A stretch of 64,000 nt of DNA from Meiothermus sp. CFH 77666. GTDB taxonomy: Bacteria; Deinococcota; Deinococci; Deinococcales; Thermaceae. The notes under the pieces are model-generated. The model was given only the letters and a program-made list of their open reading frames with translations, was not told where the DNA came from and searched no databases. Below, piece by piece: positions 16,168 through 24,977 of the stretch; positions within the stretch are counted from its first letter, which is position 1, and every line of letters begins with the position of its first letter. The translations under genes and the position numbers were made by a program. The stretch covers positions 1 through 64,000 of the forward strand of contig NZ_JAGDFV010000003.1 in assembly GCF_017497985.1 (NCBI RefSeq). The letters run 5' to 3'.

Positions 16168-16698
16168 ATGCCGACAGCCCAGGAAATGCTGGCCCGCTAC
16201 GGTGATGCCTCAAGTTGCCTCAAACATCTGGAGCGCTCGAGGCGGGAGTTGTTGCATCTGGTAGAGACGCTTTCCGACGAGCAGCTTTTTCAGCGGCCCA
16301 GTGCAGAGGTCTGGAGCCCCGCCGAGGTGTTAGAGCACATTTCGCTGGTGGAAGAGTCGGCGGGCAAAATTATTCGTCGCTTGCGCAGGGTGGGGCTGGG
16401 CGAGGCCGAGCCTTTCCCCCCTTCCCCCCCCGGTCAGACCCGCCCCGATGGCCGCCCCCTGGCCCCACCCCTGATGGAGCCCAAGGGGGGGCTGCCCCGT
16501 GCAGCTTTGCTGGAGCGTCTGCAGGCCGTGCGTGAACGGGTGCTGGCCGAGGTGGCCGAGAGCGGAGAACGCCTGCCGCACCCCCCCACCTACGCGCACC
16601 CCTTTTTTGGTGACCTGACCGCCCTGGGCTGGCTGCAAACCCTGGTCTACCATGAGCAGCATCATTTGCGGCAAATTCAAGAGCGCTTAGGGGCGTGA
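16168..16698 (+). CDS. DinB/YfiT-like putative metal-dependent protein
   Basis: A 176-residue four-helix-bundle protein of the DinB superfamily. His residues at the expected three places are visible: LEHISL in the second helix and YHEQHHLRQ near the end. The function is unknown; relatives include thiol transferases and metal-dependent hydrolases. The start at 16168 follows the leaderless promoter. Its stop overlaps the GTG of the ypfJ remnant. Confidence 0.75.
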   Translation: MPTAQEMLARYGDASSCLKHLERSRRELLHLVETLSDEQLFQRPSAEVWSPAEVLEHISLVEESAGKIIRRLRRVGLGEAEPFPPSPPGQTRPDGRPLAPPLMEPKGGLPRAALLERLQAVRERVLAEVAESGERLPHPPTYAHPFFGDLTALGWLQTLVYHEQHHLRQIQERLGA

Positions 16699-17103
16699 AT
16701 ATAAAATGGGAAGACCTGCGTAAGCGCTAGAATGTGGAAGACCGCCGGGGACGCAGCCCCCGCCTGGGAGCGGTGATACTGGCCTTGCTGGGGGTTGCTG
16801 TCTGGGGTGAACCCTACCGACATTCTTTCCCAACTCCAGGGCGGGTCCGTGACCACCACCCCGGCCCCCCAAAACAAGCCCGCCAATGACCGGGAGGGCC
16901 GGTTTATGCGCTCCATTGTGGGCGACCTGGAAGACACATGGGAACAGATGAGCCAGGGCTACCGGCTCCCGCAAGTGATTCGCTCACAGGGCTATATGGT
17001 GCCCGAGACTTTCACTCACGGCTCGTCGGAGCAGCGGGTGGGCTGGTTCAACCGGGGTTTCCAGAGCGGCGACCCGAACCGCTGCGATACCTTCCGCAAT
17101 TAA
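16695..17103 (+). pseudogene. Decayed ypfJ-like neutral zinc metallopeptidase gene
   Basis: The order of fragments matches a YpfJ-type protein. A first frame gives KWEDLRK, then an in-frame TAG at 16728-16730, then [22 protein letters not shown] (the usual N-terminus and membrane helix). A frameshift near 16795 moves to [10 protein letters not shown], followed by [28 protein letters not shown]. That joins directly to [25 protein letters not shown] and [10 protein letters not shown], the family C-terminus. The central part with the HExxH zinc motif, expected to be around 130 residues, is missing. With a stop, a frameshift and an internal deletion, it is not functional. Confidence 0.8.
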
Positions 17104-18194
17104 CCGGCGGCTCCTGCCTTGCGCCACCGGCGATAGAGCTGAATAGAGGCCCAGATGCCCCCCAGGGCCAGCAGTTGTAGCCCGGTGCCCCACCAGGGGT
17201 TCTGCGTGACCTCCCAGTAGTCGAGCAGGTTATAGAGCGGAACCATCGCGATGAGGTGCGCGGTAAAAGTCCACAGCGAGGCCGAGCCCAAGGGAATCAA
17301 AAACCAGCCCACCCCACGGGAAAGCGGCAGCCAGAACCAGGTGACCAGGATATAAAAGGCTTGCAGATAGAGCGCAACCAACAGCAACCTGGGCCATACT
17401 AATGGTTCGGTGTTGGCATCGCCTAGCACCGAACGATCCAGCCAGGGCAGCCAGCCCTGGGCATGAACGACGATAAACGCAGCAGCCGTCAGTAAAACCC
17501 CCACCCCCAAGCCATCGCGCAGCCGGGGTCTTTGGGCCCAGAACTGGGCTAGCTCGAGGCGGTGGAACCCCACCACCAGTCCAGCAAAAAACAAAATTTG
17601 CCAGGCCGCCGGCATGAAGATCGAGGCAATGGGGGCCCCTACCACGGTGGGAACCACCTGACTCAAGATGTACACCACCCCCGAAACGAGCAGCACCCGC
17701 CAGCCCTGCTTGCGATACAAGAGCCAGAAGGCCAGGGGGGCGAACAACATGTACCAGACATACAGCCCTAAAATCTCCGAGCCGTTGTAGCCATCCTGCA
17801 GGGTGAAAACACCGGCCACGAACTCCAGCAGGTTTTGTTCTTTGTTCCAGGGGTCGTACCAGACCTTGAGCCCCAGCAGGCTGAGGGTCATGAAGCCCAG
17901 GGCAATCAGAACCGCCGTACGGTAGAGCACCAGCAGCCGCGACCAAACCCGCTCGAGGGATTGCAGGAGGGTCTGGCGGCTGGCCAGGATACCCAGGGTG
18001 AGGCCGGAGATGAAATAAAAACCCTCGGCAGCACTGATGTAAAAGTTGAGCCGGCCCGAAAAGACATACAAAAACGATTCGCCGCCGATGTGGTCAATGG
18101 CCATCGCGAACAGGCAAAAGCCCCGCAGCCAATCTATCCGTAAATCGCGGCCAGTGGAGTTGGAATATACCCAAGACTGCAACCAGGAGACCAT
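17100..18194 (-). CDS. OpgC-like integral membrane protein
   Basis: A 364-residue protein with about ten hydrophobic segments. It starts with the OpgC signature [29 protein letters not shown]. OpgC proteins succinylate periplasmic glucans in proteobacteria; in Thermales the acceptor is unknown, so only membrane acyltransferase-like activity is suggested. It converges on the ypfJ remnant with a 4-bp overlap. Confidence 0.8.
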   Translation of the reverse strand: MVSWLQSWVYSNSTGRDLRIDWLRGFCLFAMAIDHIGGESFLYVFSGRLNFYISAAEGFYFISGLTLGILASRQTLLQSLERVWSRLLVLYRTAVLIALGFMTLSLLGLKVWYDPWNKEQNLLEFVAGVFTLQDGYNGSEILGLYVWYMLFAPLAFWLLYRKQGWRVLLVSGVVYILSQVVPTVVGAPIASIFMPAAWQILFFAGLVVGFHRLELAQFWAQRPRLRDGLGVGVLLTAAAFIVVHAQGWLPWLDRSVLGDANTEPLVWPRLLLVALYLQAFYILVTWFWLPLSRGVGWFLIPLGSASLWTFTAHLIAMVPLYNLLDYWEVTQNPWWGTGLQLLALGGIWASIQLYRRWRKAGAAG

Positions 18195-18249
18195 ACGCTA
18201 CCCAGCATAGACTTTCTGGGGTGAAGCGCTGGGTCAAAAAGCGCTTGCG

Positions 18250-18855
18250 CTATGGCGAGCGATTGGCAATGAAAAAGTGGCAGGCCCGGTGCCCGTCTCG
18301 CTGGCAGAAGGGGCGCTCGGCGGGCAGGCCGGTGGCCTTGGTAATCACCCTGGGGGGCAGGTTGCATACCGACTCGAAGCGTTGTCCGGTGGCGTAGTAC
18401 AGGCAGTTGTAGGCTTTGAGCTCCCACCCCGCCGGGGTTTCCTCGAGGGTGCCCAGCATGTCGCCATAGTCCATGTAGGTTAGCAGGGCACGGAGCTTGG
18501 CCGGGCCCTCGAGGCCCTCGAGCTTGCGCCTTAGCTCAGCCGCCATGCTCTCGGCTACCCCCTCCAGCAGCCTCTCGAGGACTTGCTCTCGCTCGGCTTC
18601 GGCCAGTACCGCATCCAGCAGTTCGGGGTAGCGTTTGGGGAAGAGGCCCTCCGAGGCCTGGGTCAGCCGGTAGACCGTGGTTGGGCGGCCCCTGCCCTCG
18701 CGCCGCTCTTCCCGTTCCAGCCAGCCGCTTTTTTCCAGGCTGTGCAATTGGTGCCGCACAGCAGTCTCGCTCAGGCCCAGGTGCGCCTTCAGTTCCTTGA
18801 TGGTGCTGGGGCCGTGTTGTTTGAGGTATTCCATCAGGGGACGGAGGGTGTTCAT
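18250..18855 (-). CDS. SufR-like iron-sulfur transcriptional regulator
   Basis: A 201-residue protein with an N-terminal winged helix (GPSTIKELKAHLGLSETAVRHQLHSLEKSGWLERE, RGRPTTVYRLT). The C-terminal domain has four Cys in CLYYATG, ESVCNLP, ERPFCQR and HRACHFF, as expected for an Fe-S sensor of the SufR group. It faces two DUF2892 genes across a region with palindromes, so it may control them and itself. No suf genes are in the window. Confidence 0.8.
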   Translation of the reverse strand: MNTLRPLMEYLKQHGPSTIKELKAHLGLSETAVRHQLHSLEKSGWLEREERREGRGRPTTVYRLTQASEGLFPKRYPELLDAVLAEAEREQVLERLLEGVAESMAAELRRKLEGLEGPAKLRALLTYMDYGDMLGTLEETPAGWELKAYNCLYYATGQRFESVCNLPPRVITKATGLPAERPFCQRDGHRACHFFIANRSP

Positions 18856-18870
18856 AGTGGCTCCAGGGGG

Positions 18871-18919
18871 CTTCGTTTATTTTTCACTATTTTTGCTATT
18901 GAAATAGCACTAAACGAAG
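18871..18919. promoter_or_regulatory. Candidate operator in the divergent regulator/DUF2892 region
   Basis: CTTCGTTTA (18871-18879) and TAAACGAAG (18911-18919) form a perfect 9-bp inverted repeat with 31 bp between. Nested near one end is the palindrome GCTATTGAAATAGC (18895-18908). The site is AT-rich within a GC-rich genome and lies just upstream of both genes. Confidence 0.5.
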
Positions 18920-18980
18920 TATACCTTATCGGTAGAGATTCGGTGCGTTTCCTGAACGTACCGGCTCAGAGGAGGAGAAG

Positions 18981-19193
18981 ATGAAACCCAACGAAGGTAC
19001 AACCGACCGGATCATTCGCCTGGTGATGGCAGCGGTGTTTTTCATGCTGGCCTTTACGGTGGCCGGTGGGGTTTGGGTCTATGTGGCCGCCGGGTTGGGG
19101 GTAGTCATGCTGCTGACGGCAGCCATCGGCTTCTGCCCCCTGTACGCCCTCCTGGGCATCAACACCTGCCCCGCTCCCCAGCGCAAGGCCTAG
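18981..19193 (+). CDS. DUF2892 small membrane protein, copy 1
   Basis: A 70-residue protein with two transmembrane helices and the family pattern NEGTTDRIIRL at the start and GFCPLYALLGINTC at the end. This domain is found alone or fused to rhodaneses such as YgaP; the function is unclear. GGAGGAG precedes the ATG. The conserved Cys in GFCP is present, with a second Cys in NTCP. Confidence 0.85.
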   Translation: MKPNEGTTDRIIRLVMAAVFFMLAFTVAGGVWVYVAAGLGVVMLLTAAIGFCPLYALLGINTCPAPQRKA

Positions 19194-19342
19194 TACTGCT
19201 ACTGCTAGGGAGGCAGCCTGCACTCGACCACAGTTCGCTCGACGGGCAAAAAGTAGAATGTAGGCTGGAATCGGGCCAATCTGAACCAAACCAGTAGGAG
19301 CCTAGGTCGGCTGATTGGGCCGTTTCCGATAAGGAGGAAGCT

Positions 19343-19546
19343 ATGGTTCCCAACGTGGGCAGCACAGATCGCTTGGTTCGCTACATCCTGGCGGTGGTGT
19401 TTTTCCTGATTGCCTTTTTCGGTAGCAGCGGCATCTGGGCCTGGGTGTTTGGGCTGCTGGGGGTAATTATGGTGGTCACCGCTACCCTCAACTTCTGCCC
19501 CATCTGGGCGGTGTTCAAAGTCAATACCCGGGGAAAAGCGACCTGA
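19343..19546 (+). CDS. DUF2892 small membrane protein, copy 2
   Basis: A 67-residue paralogue of the preceding gene (NVGSTDRLVRYILAVVFFLIAFFG, then NFCPIWAVFKVNT). It keeps the NFCP Cys but lacks the second Cys. AAGGAGG precedes the ATG. The two genes probably form one unit, ended by the terminator at 19563. Confidence 0.85.
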   Translation: MVPNVGSTDRLVRYILAVVFFLIAFFGSSGIWAWVFGLLGVIMVVTATLNFCPIWAVFKVNTRGKAT

Positions 19547-19562
19547 ACGCGCTCCTCCCTCG

Positions 19563-19586
19563 CCCCGGCTTTCAGGCCGGGGTTTT
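19563..19586 (+). terminator. Rho-independent terminator after the DUF2892 pair
   Basis: CCCCGGC and GCCGGGG pair around a short TTTCA loop, followed by TTTT. Confidence 0.75.
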
Positions 19587-19757
19587 GCTTTGGGTCAGGG
19601 CATGGGGCGGGGTGTTGATGGCGCCTCGAGCCCCCCGCAGCAACCAGAAGGCCAGCGAGAAAAAGAACACCACCAGCAAAAACAGCGCCAAAGGCCCCTG
19701 GGCCTGGTAGAGCGCACACCCCACCGGCCCGGCAATCAAATGCCTCGGAATGACAGG
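19572..19757 (-). other. Possible membrane-protein fragment, opposite strand
   Basis: A minus-strand frame reads AGPVGCALYQAQGPLALFLLVVFFFSLAFWLLRGARGAINT and stops at 19572. It has one clear membrane helix but no convincing start, so it is likely the tail of a lost gene. The rest of 19547-19997 (about 450 bp) shows no other gene. Confidence 0.3.
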
Positions 19758-19997
19758 TGGTTTTGTTGCTAAATTCGATGACCCTTGTGCCGCTATCGCA
19801 GCCGTTCTCCGTTGGTTCGCTGAAAGTTGGGTATCTGGCTAAGGTTCGTATCAGGCGAAACAGCCCGGGCAGACATGCCAAGGTAATGTCGAACGAAACG
19901 TACCTTTGCGGTAGGCTATGCCTGACCATTTTTTTGTCCGGGCTTGTTGGCAACACTGCCCTGACGGCAGGTTCATACAGTTCGGCCAGGAGGAAGT

Positions 19998-22900
19998 ATG
20001 AAGCCATTTCTACGTGTGGGTGCTTTATCGCTCGTCTTGATTGTGCTCTCAGCCTGTACCCAGGCCCCGCCCGCCCAACCCCAGGCCAAACTCGCCACTC
20101 AGGCCATTTCCGATGGTGTGGTGATCAGCCAGGTCTATGGTGGGGGTGGCAACAGCGGTGCGCCCTACACCCACGACTTTGTTGAGCTGTTCAATCGGGG
20201 CACCACGCCGGTTTCGTTGAATGGCTGGTCTATTCAGTATGCCAGTGCCACCGGCACGGGCAACTTTGGTGCCAGCAGCGCACAACTCACCGAGTTGCCC
20301 AACGTAACCCTCCAGCCCGGACAGTACTACCTCGTACAGCAGGCGGGGGGTACGGCGGGGGTGGCCCTGCCGACACCGGATTTGGTGGATGCCACCCCGA
20401 TTGCCATGGCCGCAACGGCGGGCAAGGTGGCGCTCGTCTCGAGCACGACTCCCCTAGGCTGCAACGGCGGCTCTACCACCTGTTCACCTACACAGCTCGC
20501 CCAAATCGTGGATCTGGTGGGCTATGGCAATGCCAACTTCTTTGAGGGTTCGGGGGCTGCACCCACCCTTTCCAACACCACCGCTGCTCTTCGCAAGGGC
20601 AACGGCTGTACCGAAACCGACCAAAACGCCAGCGATTTTGAAGCGGCTGCGCCCAACCCGCGCAATACTGCCTCCGCCCGCAACTTTTGCGGCGAGTCCG
20701 CGCCCAGTGTGGTCGCTTCGGTTCCACCCTCGAGCGGCACCATCAATCCCGACGACAGCCTGACCCTGACCTTCAGCGAGCCGGTGAACGTAAGCGGCAA
20801 CTGGTTTGAAATTACCTGCTCCACCAGCGGAACCCGCACGGTGGCCGATGCGGCGGTCACGCCCAATGCTACCTCGACGCAGTTCGTCATCAACCCCAAC
20901 ACCGATTTCGCCTCGGGCGAGAGCTGTACGCTCACGGTTTTTGCAGCGCAGGTGTCGGATGTGGATCCCCTCGACCCCCCCGACACCCTGGCCGCCAACT
21001 TTGTGCTGACCTTCAACCCGGTCTCGGTCTGCGACCTGCCCCATACCCCCATCTACCAGATTCAGGGGAGTGGCCTGACGGCGGCCATTACCGGCAGCGT
21101 GGTCACCAAGGGCGTGGTGGTGGGCGATTACGAAGGCCCCGCCCCGGCCCTGCGCGGCTTTTACATCCAGGACGTCAGTGGCGATGGAGACCCCAACACC
21201 TCCGATGGCCTCTTCGTGTTCAACGGCAACAACGATAACGTTTCGCTGGGGGATGTGGTGCGGGTGACCGGAACCGCAGGCGAGTTCCAGGATCAGACCC
21301 AGGTGAGCGCCACCACCCTCACCAAGTGCGGCACCGCCACCGTTGCGCCGGTGGACGTCACCCTGCCCTTTGCCTCGCCCACCGATGCCGAGCGCTACGA
21401 GGGCATGCTGGTGCGGCTGCCCCAGACCCTCTACGTGACCGAGCACTTCCAGCTGGGGCGCTTCGGGCAGGTGGTGCTCTCGTCGGGTGGGCGGCTCAAA
21501 CAGCCCACCCATGTGACCACGCCCGGTGCTGCGGCCAATGCCCTGCAAGCCCAGAACAACCTTAACCGCATCATCCTGGACGATGCCCTGCAAAACCAGA
21601 ACCCCGACCCCATCCTGTTCGCCCGCAACGGCCTGCCGCTATCGGCCTCCAACACCCTGCGCGGCGGCGACACCGCCACGGGCATTGTGGGGGTGATGAC
21701 CTATACCTGGGCGGGCAACGCCGCCAGCGGCAACGCCTACCGGGTGCGGCCTATCGGGGCCTTGAACGGCTATGTGAACTTTGTGGCGGCCAACCCGCGC
21801 CCCACAACTGCACCGGAAGTGGGCGGTACGTTGAAGGTGGTGGGCATGAACCTGCTTAACTTCTTCAACACCTTTGACGGGTTGCCGGACACGGTGGACA
21901 ACTGCACCAACGGGGTAGGGGGTGCGCCCACCGACTGCCGTGGAGCCGATACTCTGGCCGAGTTCAACCGGCAGTGGCCCAAGACGGTCGCGGCCATTCT
22001 GGCCATGAACCCGGATGTGCTGGGGGTTAATGAACTCGAGAACGACGGCTACGGCCCCGACAGCGCCATCGCCTTCCTGGTGGATAAACTCAACGAAGCC
22101 ACTGCGCCGGGGACGTATGCCTTCATCAACGCCGACGCGGCTACCGGCCAGGTCAATGCCCTGGGCACCGATGCCATCAAGGTGGGCCTGATCTACAAGC
22201 CGGCCCGCGTGACCCCGGTGGGCCAGACCGCAGTGCTCAATACCCCAGCCTTCGTGAACGGCGGCGACAGCGCCCCGCGCAACCGGGCCTCGCTGGCCCA
22301 GGCCTTCCAGCAAAACGCCAATGGGGCCATTTTCATCGTCAATGTGAACCACCTCAAGAGCAAGGGCTCGGCCTGCGACCTGCCCGACCAGGGCGACGGC
22401 CAGGGCAACTGCAATGCGGTGCGCACCAATGCCGCGCAGCAGCTCGCGGCCTGGCTGGCCACCCACCCCACCGGCATTGCCGACCCGGACGTGCTCCTGA
22501 TTGGCGACTACAACGCCTACGCCCAGGAAGACCCCATCACCGCCCTCAAGAACGCGGGCTTTGTGAACCTGCTCGAGACCCGCCTGGGCCCGGATGCCTA
22601 TTCGTATGTGTTCGATGGGCAGTGGGGCTACCTCGACCATGCCCTGGCCTCGGCCTCGCTTAACGCACAGGTGAGCGGGGTGGCCGAGTATCACATCAAC
22701 GCCGACGAGCCCAGTGTGCTCGACTACAACACCGACTTCAAAACCCCGAATTTGCAAGCGGTGCTCTACGCGCCCGACCAGTTCCGTGTTTCCGACCACG
22801 ACCCGGTGGTGGTGGGGCTGAACCTGGCTGCTCCGGGGGCCTGGTTCTTTGGCCCCGTGGCCCCGTTCCCGGCTTACAACAACGTCAACGCGGGCCAGTC

Positions 22901-23174
22901 CATTCCGCTTATCTTCAGCCTGGGGGGTAATAAGGGGCTGAACATCTTTGCGCCGGGGTTCCCCAGGTGGCAGGTGATCCCGTGCGGCTCGACCGCTGCG
23001 GTGAACGGCACCAACCCCACCAATAGCAACGGCGGCCTCAGCTACGACCCCCTGCAAGACCGCTACACCTACCCCTGGAAAACCGAGAAAGCCTGGGCCG
23101 GTAGCTGCCGCCAACTGGTGGTGCGCTACACCGATGGCATTACTTACCGGGCCAACTTCAACTTTGTGAAGTAG
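19998..23174 (+). CDS. ExeM/NucH-family extracellular nuclease, lipoprotein
   Basis: A 1058-residue protein with a lipoprotein signal peptide (LSAC, Cys20). In order it has a lamin-tail domain (about 40-180: VISQVYGGGGNSGAPYTHDFVELFNRG), a Big_5-like domain (about 235-335), an OB-like domain, and a C-terminal endonuclease/exonuclease/phosphatase domain with VVGMNLLNFFNTFD, VLGVNELENDGYG, NVNHLKSKGSACD, LIGDYNAY and SDHDPVVVGL. Such enzymes degrade extracellular DNA for nutrition or biofilm control. AGGAGG precedes the ATG. About 150 residues after the nuclease domain form a beta-rich tail. Confidence 0.9.
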   Translation: MKPFLRVGALSLVLIVLSACTQAPPAQPQAKLATQAISDGVVISQVYGGGGNSGAPYTHDFVELFNRGTTPVSLNGWSIQYASATGTGNFGASSAQLTELPNVTLQPGQYYLVQQAGGTAGVALPTPDLVDATPIAMAATAGKVALVSSTTPLGCNGGSTTCSPTQLAQIVDLVGYGNANFFEGSGAAPTLSNTTAALRKGNGCTETDQNASDFEAAAPNPRNTASARNFCGESAPSVVASVPPSSGTINPDDSLTLTFSEPVNVSGNWFEITCSTSGTRTVADAAVTPNATSTQFVINPNTDFASGESCTLTVFAAQVSDVDPLDPPDTLAANFVLTFNPVSVCDLPHTPIYQIQGSGLTAAITGSVVTKGVVVGDYEGPAPALRGFYIQDVSGDGDPNTSDGLFVFNGNNDNVSLGDVVRVTGTAGEFQDQTQVSATTLTKCGTATVAPVDVTLPFASPTDAERYEGMLVRLPQTLYVTEHFQLGRFGQVVLSSGGRLKQPTHVTTPGAAANALQAQNNLNRIILDDALQNQNPDPILFARNGLPLSASNTLRGGDTATGIVGVMTYTWAGNAASGNAYRVRPIGALNGYVNFVAANPRPTTAPEVGGTLKVVGMNLLNFFNTFDGLPDTVDNCTNGVGGAPTDCRGADTLAEFNRQWPKTVAAILAMNPDVLGVNELENDGYGPDSAIAFLVDKLNEATAPGTYAFINADAATGQVNALGTDAIKVGLIYKPARVTPVGQTAVLNTPAFVNGGDSAPRNRASLAQAFQQNANGAIFIVNVNHLKSKGSACDLPDQGDGQGNCNAVRTNAAQQLAAWLATHPTGIADPDVLLIGDYNAYAQEDPITALKNAGFVNLLETRLGPDAYSYVFDGQWGYLDHALASASLNAQVSGVAEYHINADEPSVLDYNTDFKTPNLQAVLYAPDQFRVSDHDPVVVGLNLAAPGAWFFGPVAPFPAYNNVNAGQSIPLIFSLGGNKGLNIFAPGFPRWQVIPCGSTAAVNGTNPTNSNGGLSYDPLQDRYTYPWKTEKAWAGSCRQLVVRYTDGITYRANFNFVK

Positions 23175-23191
23175 CCGCCCATCAAGGGAAC

Positions 23192-23224
23192 CGAGTGGGG
23201 TCAACTGGCCCCACTCGAGTTTTG
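23192..23224 (+). terminator. Terminator after the extracellular nuclease gene
   Basis: CGAGTGGGG and CCCCACTCG pair and are followed by AGTTTTGC. The rest of 23225-23427 holds no visible gene. Confidence 0.65.
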
Positions 23225-23427
23225 CTGATAGGCTTATCCCTCGTCCAGCCAGTTTTCTACCCGAAGCCCTTTGATCCGTATGGACGCAACATTGCAGTAA
23301 GCAGCTTATCTGGCCGAGGAGCTCGAGGTTACCTGTCGCTGCGCTGGGTTTGGGTTTTTGAGCTTTGCCCTCATTCAACTTCTGGTCTGCCACAACTACA
23401 CTGGAAGCACGTGCTAGACTGTTATCA

Positions 23428-23718
23428 ATGCGCCGCGAGGAGGTTCTTGCCATCCTTCAAGCCCACAAAGCTGACCTGGAAGGCCTGGGGGTTTCGGCGG
23501 TCTATTTGTTTGGCTCAGTTGCTCGCAACGAGGCCCGTTCGGAAAGCGATGTGGATATTCTGGTGGAACTGAGCCGGCCAATGGGCTATTTTGAGTTTCT
23601 GAGTATTCAGTTTGCTTTGGAAAAATGGCTGGGCCAGAAGGTTGATTTGGGTACACCGGACAGCCTCAAGCCAAGCATTCGTGAGCGGGTCATGCGCGAG
23701 GTGGTGCGCGCCGCGTAA
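23428..23718 (+). CDS. MNT-type minimal nucleotidyltransferase (MntA-like antitoxin)
   Basis: A 96-residue nucleotidyltransferase-fold protein. The motif LFGSVARNEARSESDVDILVE gives G29-S30 and the catalytic D41 and D43. In HEPN/MNT pairs this protein adds AMP to the HEPN toxin. Here the partner HEPN gene is truncated immediately downstream, so this copy is probably an orphan. A -10-like TAGACT lies 7 nt before the ATG, which suggests a leaderless mRNA. Confidence 0.82.
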   Translation: MRREEVLAILQAHKADLEGLGVSAVYLFGSVARNEARSESDVDILVELSRPMGYFEFLSIQFALEKWLGQKVDLGTPDSLKPSIRERVMREVVRAA

Positions 23719-23719
23719 C

Positions 23720-23848
23720 TGGCAAGAGCGCAACATTGCCATTCACGAGTATTTTCGTCTGGACATTCCTACCCTGTGGCAAACCGTAATCCACGACCTG
23801 CCGGCCCTGGTAGGGCCGCTCGAGCAAATGCAGGAAGGGCAAGTCTGA
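23720..23848 (+). pseudogene. HEPN (DUF86/HepT) toxin, C-terminal remnant
   Basis: A frame that begins right after the MNT stop reads WQERNIAIHEYFRLDIPTLWQTVIHDLPALV. This is the C-terminal third of a HepT protein and keeps the Rx4HxY motif (RNIAIHEY). About 70 N-terminal residues and a start codon are missing, so the toxin is deleted while its catalytic motif survives as debris. Confidence 0.72.
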
Positions 23849-23878
23849 GCCTGCCCCTGGGCTGAAGCTTGCCTCATC

Positions 23879-23964
23879 GCGTTTCCCACATTTACGTTCC
23901 CATGCGGGAGCGTAAATTACCGCCTACAATTGAGTTTTTATGTAGGCGGTATTCGTGGGAACCG
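23879..23964. other. Three-way-junction palindromic element, copy 1
   Basis: An outer stem (TTTCCCAC with GTGGGAA) encloses two hairpins: an 11-bp stem TTTACGTTCCC/GGGAGCGTAAA, and a 10-bp stem TACCGCCTAC/GTAGGCGGTA followed by ATTC. The copy at 62555 has the same junction words but different, still paired, stem sequences. It lies between the HEPN remnant and the 3' end of etfA. Confidence 0.6.
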
Positions 23965-23967
23965 CTC

Positions 23968-24906
23968 TCAGTCCTTCAACTTCTTCGCCGCATCAATGAG
24001 CGCAGGCAGTACCTGGTGCACGTCGCCCACAATGCCGTAGTCGGCAATTTTGAAGATGGGGGCCTCGGCGTCCTTGTTAACCGCCACAATGTACTTGCTC
24101 TTGTTCATACCGGCCTGATGCTGCACCGCGCCCGAAACCGCCAGGGCGATGTAGACATTGGGCTGCACGGTTTTGCCGGTCTGGCCCACCTGCTCGCCAT
24201 AGGGCCGCCAGCCCGCGTCCACCACCGCACGGGTTGCGCCCACCGCCGCGCCCAGCGCACCGGCCAGTTCCTCCACCCCTGCAAAAGCCTCGGGGCTGCC
24301 CAGGCCGCGCCCGCCCGTAACCACCACGGTGGCCTCGGTCAGCGAGACGCCTTTCTTTTGTTCGCTCAGGCGCTCGAGCACCTCTACCCCGGCGGGAACG
24401 CTCACCTCGAGGGTCTCCACCGTGCCGCTACCCTCTGGCTCGGCCAGGGGGGTGGTATTGGGTTTGGCGGTGAAGACCACCGGCAGGGGGGCCTGCTGGC
24501 GCTCGGTGACGCGGTTCAGGAAGCTATACCGGCTGCCGAGGATGCTCTGACCATCGGTGCTGGTTTCCAGGGTGTCTTCCAGGAGCCCGGCCTTCATCTT
24601 GTAGGCCAGCCGGGCCGTCCAGGTGCGGCCCTGGCGGCCTCCGGTGGCAACGACCACCCGAGCCCCGCTTTTTTGGACGGCGGCATAAGCGGCCTCGGCC
24701 CACTTCTCGGGCGTGTAGGGCCCCACCTCGGCGGCGTAGACGGTGGGCAGGTACTGGGCGGCCTCCTGGGCCACCGTTGCGGTATTTTCGCCAATCACCA
24801 CGCCTGCAAGGGGCCCCAGGCTGCTGAGCTGCCGGGCCCGGCTGATGGCTTCCAGAGCGCCCTTGCGCAGGCGCTGGCCGTCGTGTTCTAGAACTACAAG
24901 GATCAT
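23968..24906 (-). CDS. etfA: Electron transfer flavoprotein alpha subunit
   Basis: A 312-residue FAD- and AMP-site subunit. The C-terminal FAD domain shows VVTGGRGLGSPEAFAGVEELA, GATRAVVDAGWRPYGEQVGQTGKTV and VSGAVQHQAGMNKSKYIVAVNKDAEAPIFKIADYGIVGD, all typical. ETF takes electrons from acyl-CoA dehydrogenases to the quinone pool. It lies downstream of etfB and an acyl-CoA dehydrogenase on the same strand. Confidence 0.95.
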   Translation of the reverse strand: MILVVLEHDGQRLRKGALEAISRARQLSSLGPLAGVVIGENTATVAQEAAQYLPTVYAAEVGPYTPEKWAEAAYAAVQKSGARVVVATGGRQGRTWTARLAYKMKAGLLEDTLETSTDGQSILGSRYSFLNRVTERQQAPLPVVFTAKPNTTPLAEPEGSGTVETLEVSVPAGVEVLERLSEQKKGVSLTEATVVVTGGRGLGSPEAFAGVEELAGALGAAVGATRAVVDAGWRPYGEQVGQTGKTVQPNVYIALAVSGAVQHQAGMNKSKYIVAVNKDAEAPIFKIADYGIVGDVHQVLPALIDAAKKLKD

Positions 24907-24926
24907 GCAACCTCCATATGTGCGGG

Positions 24927-24977
24927 ATGGCCGATGGCGAAAAAGCGATTGACCATCGGCTATGCGCTATCGGCTAG
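24927..24977. repeat. Iterated GGCTAT-type intergenic tract
   Basis: Words such as GGCCGATGGC, GACCATCGGCTATGCGCTAT and CGGCTAG fill the gap between etfB and etfA. Confidence 0.5.
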
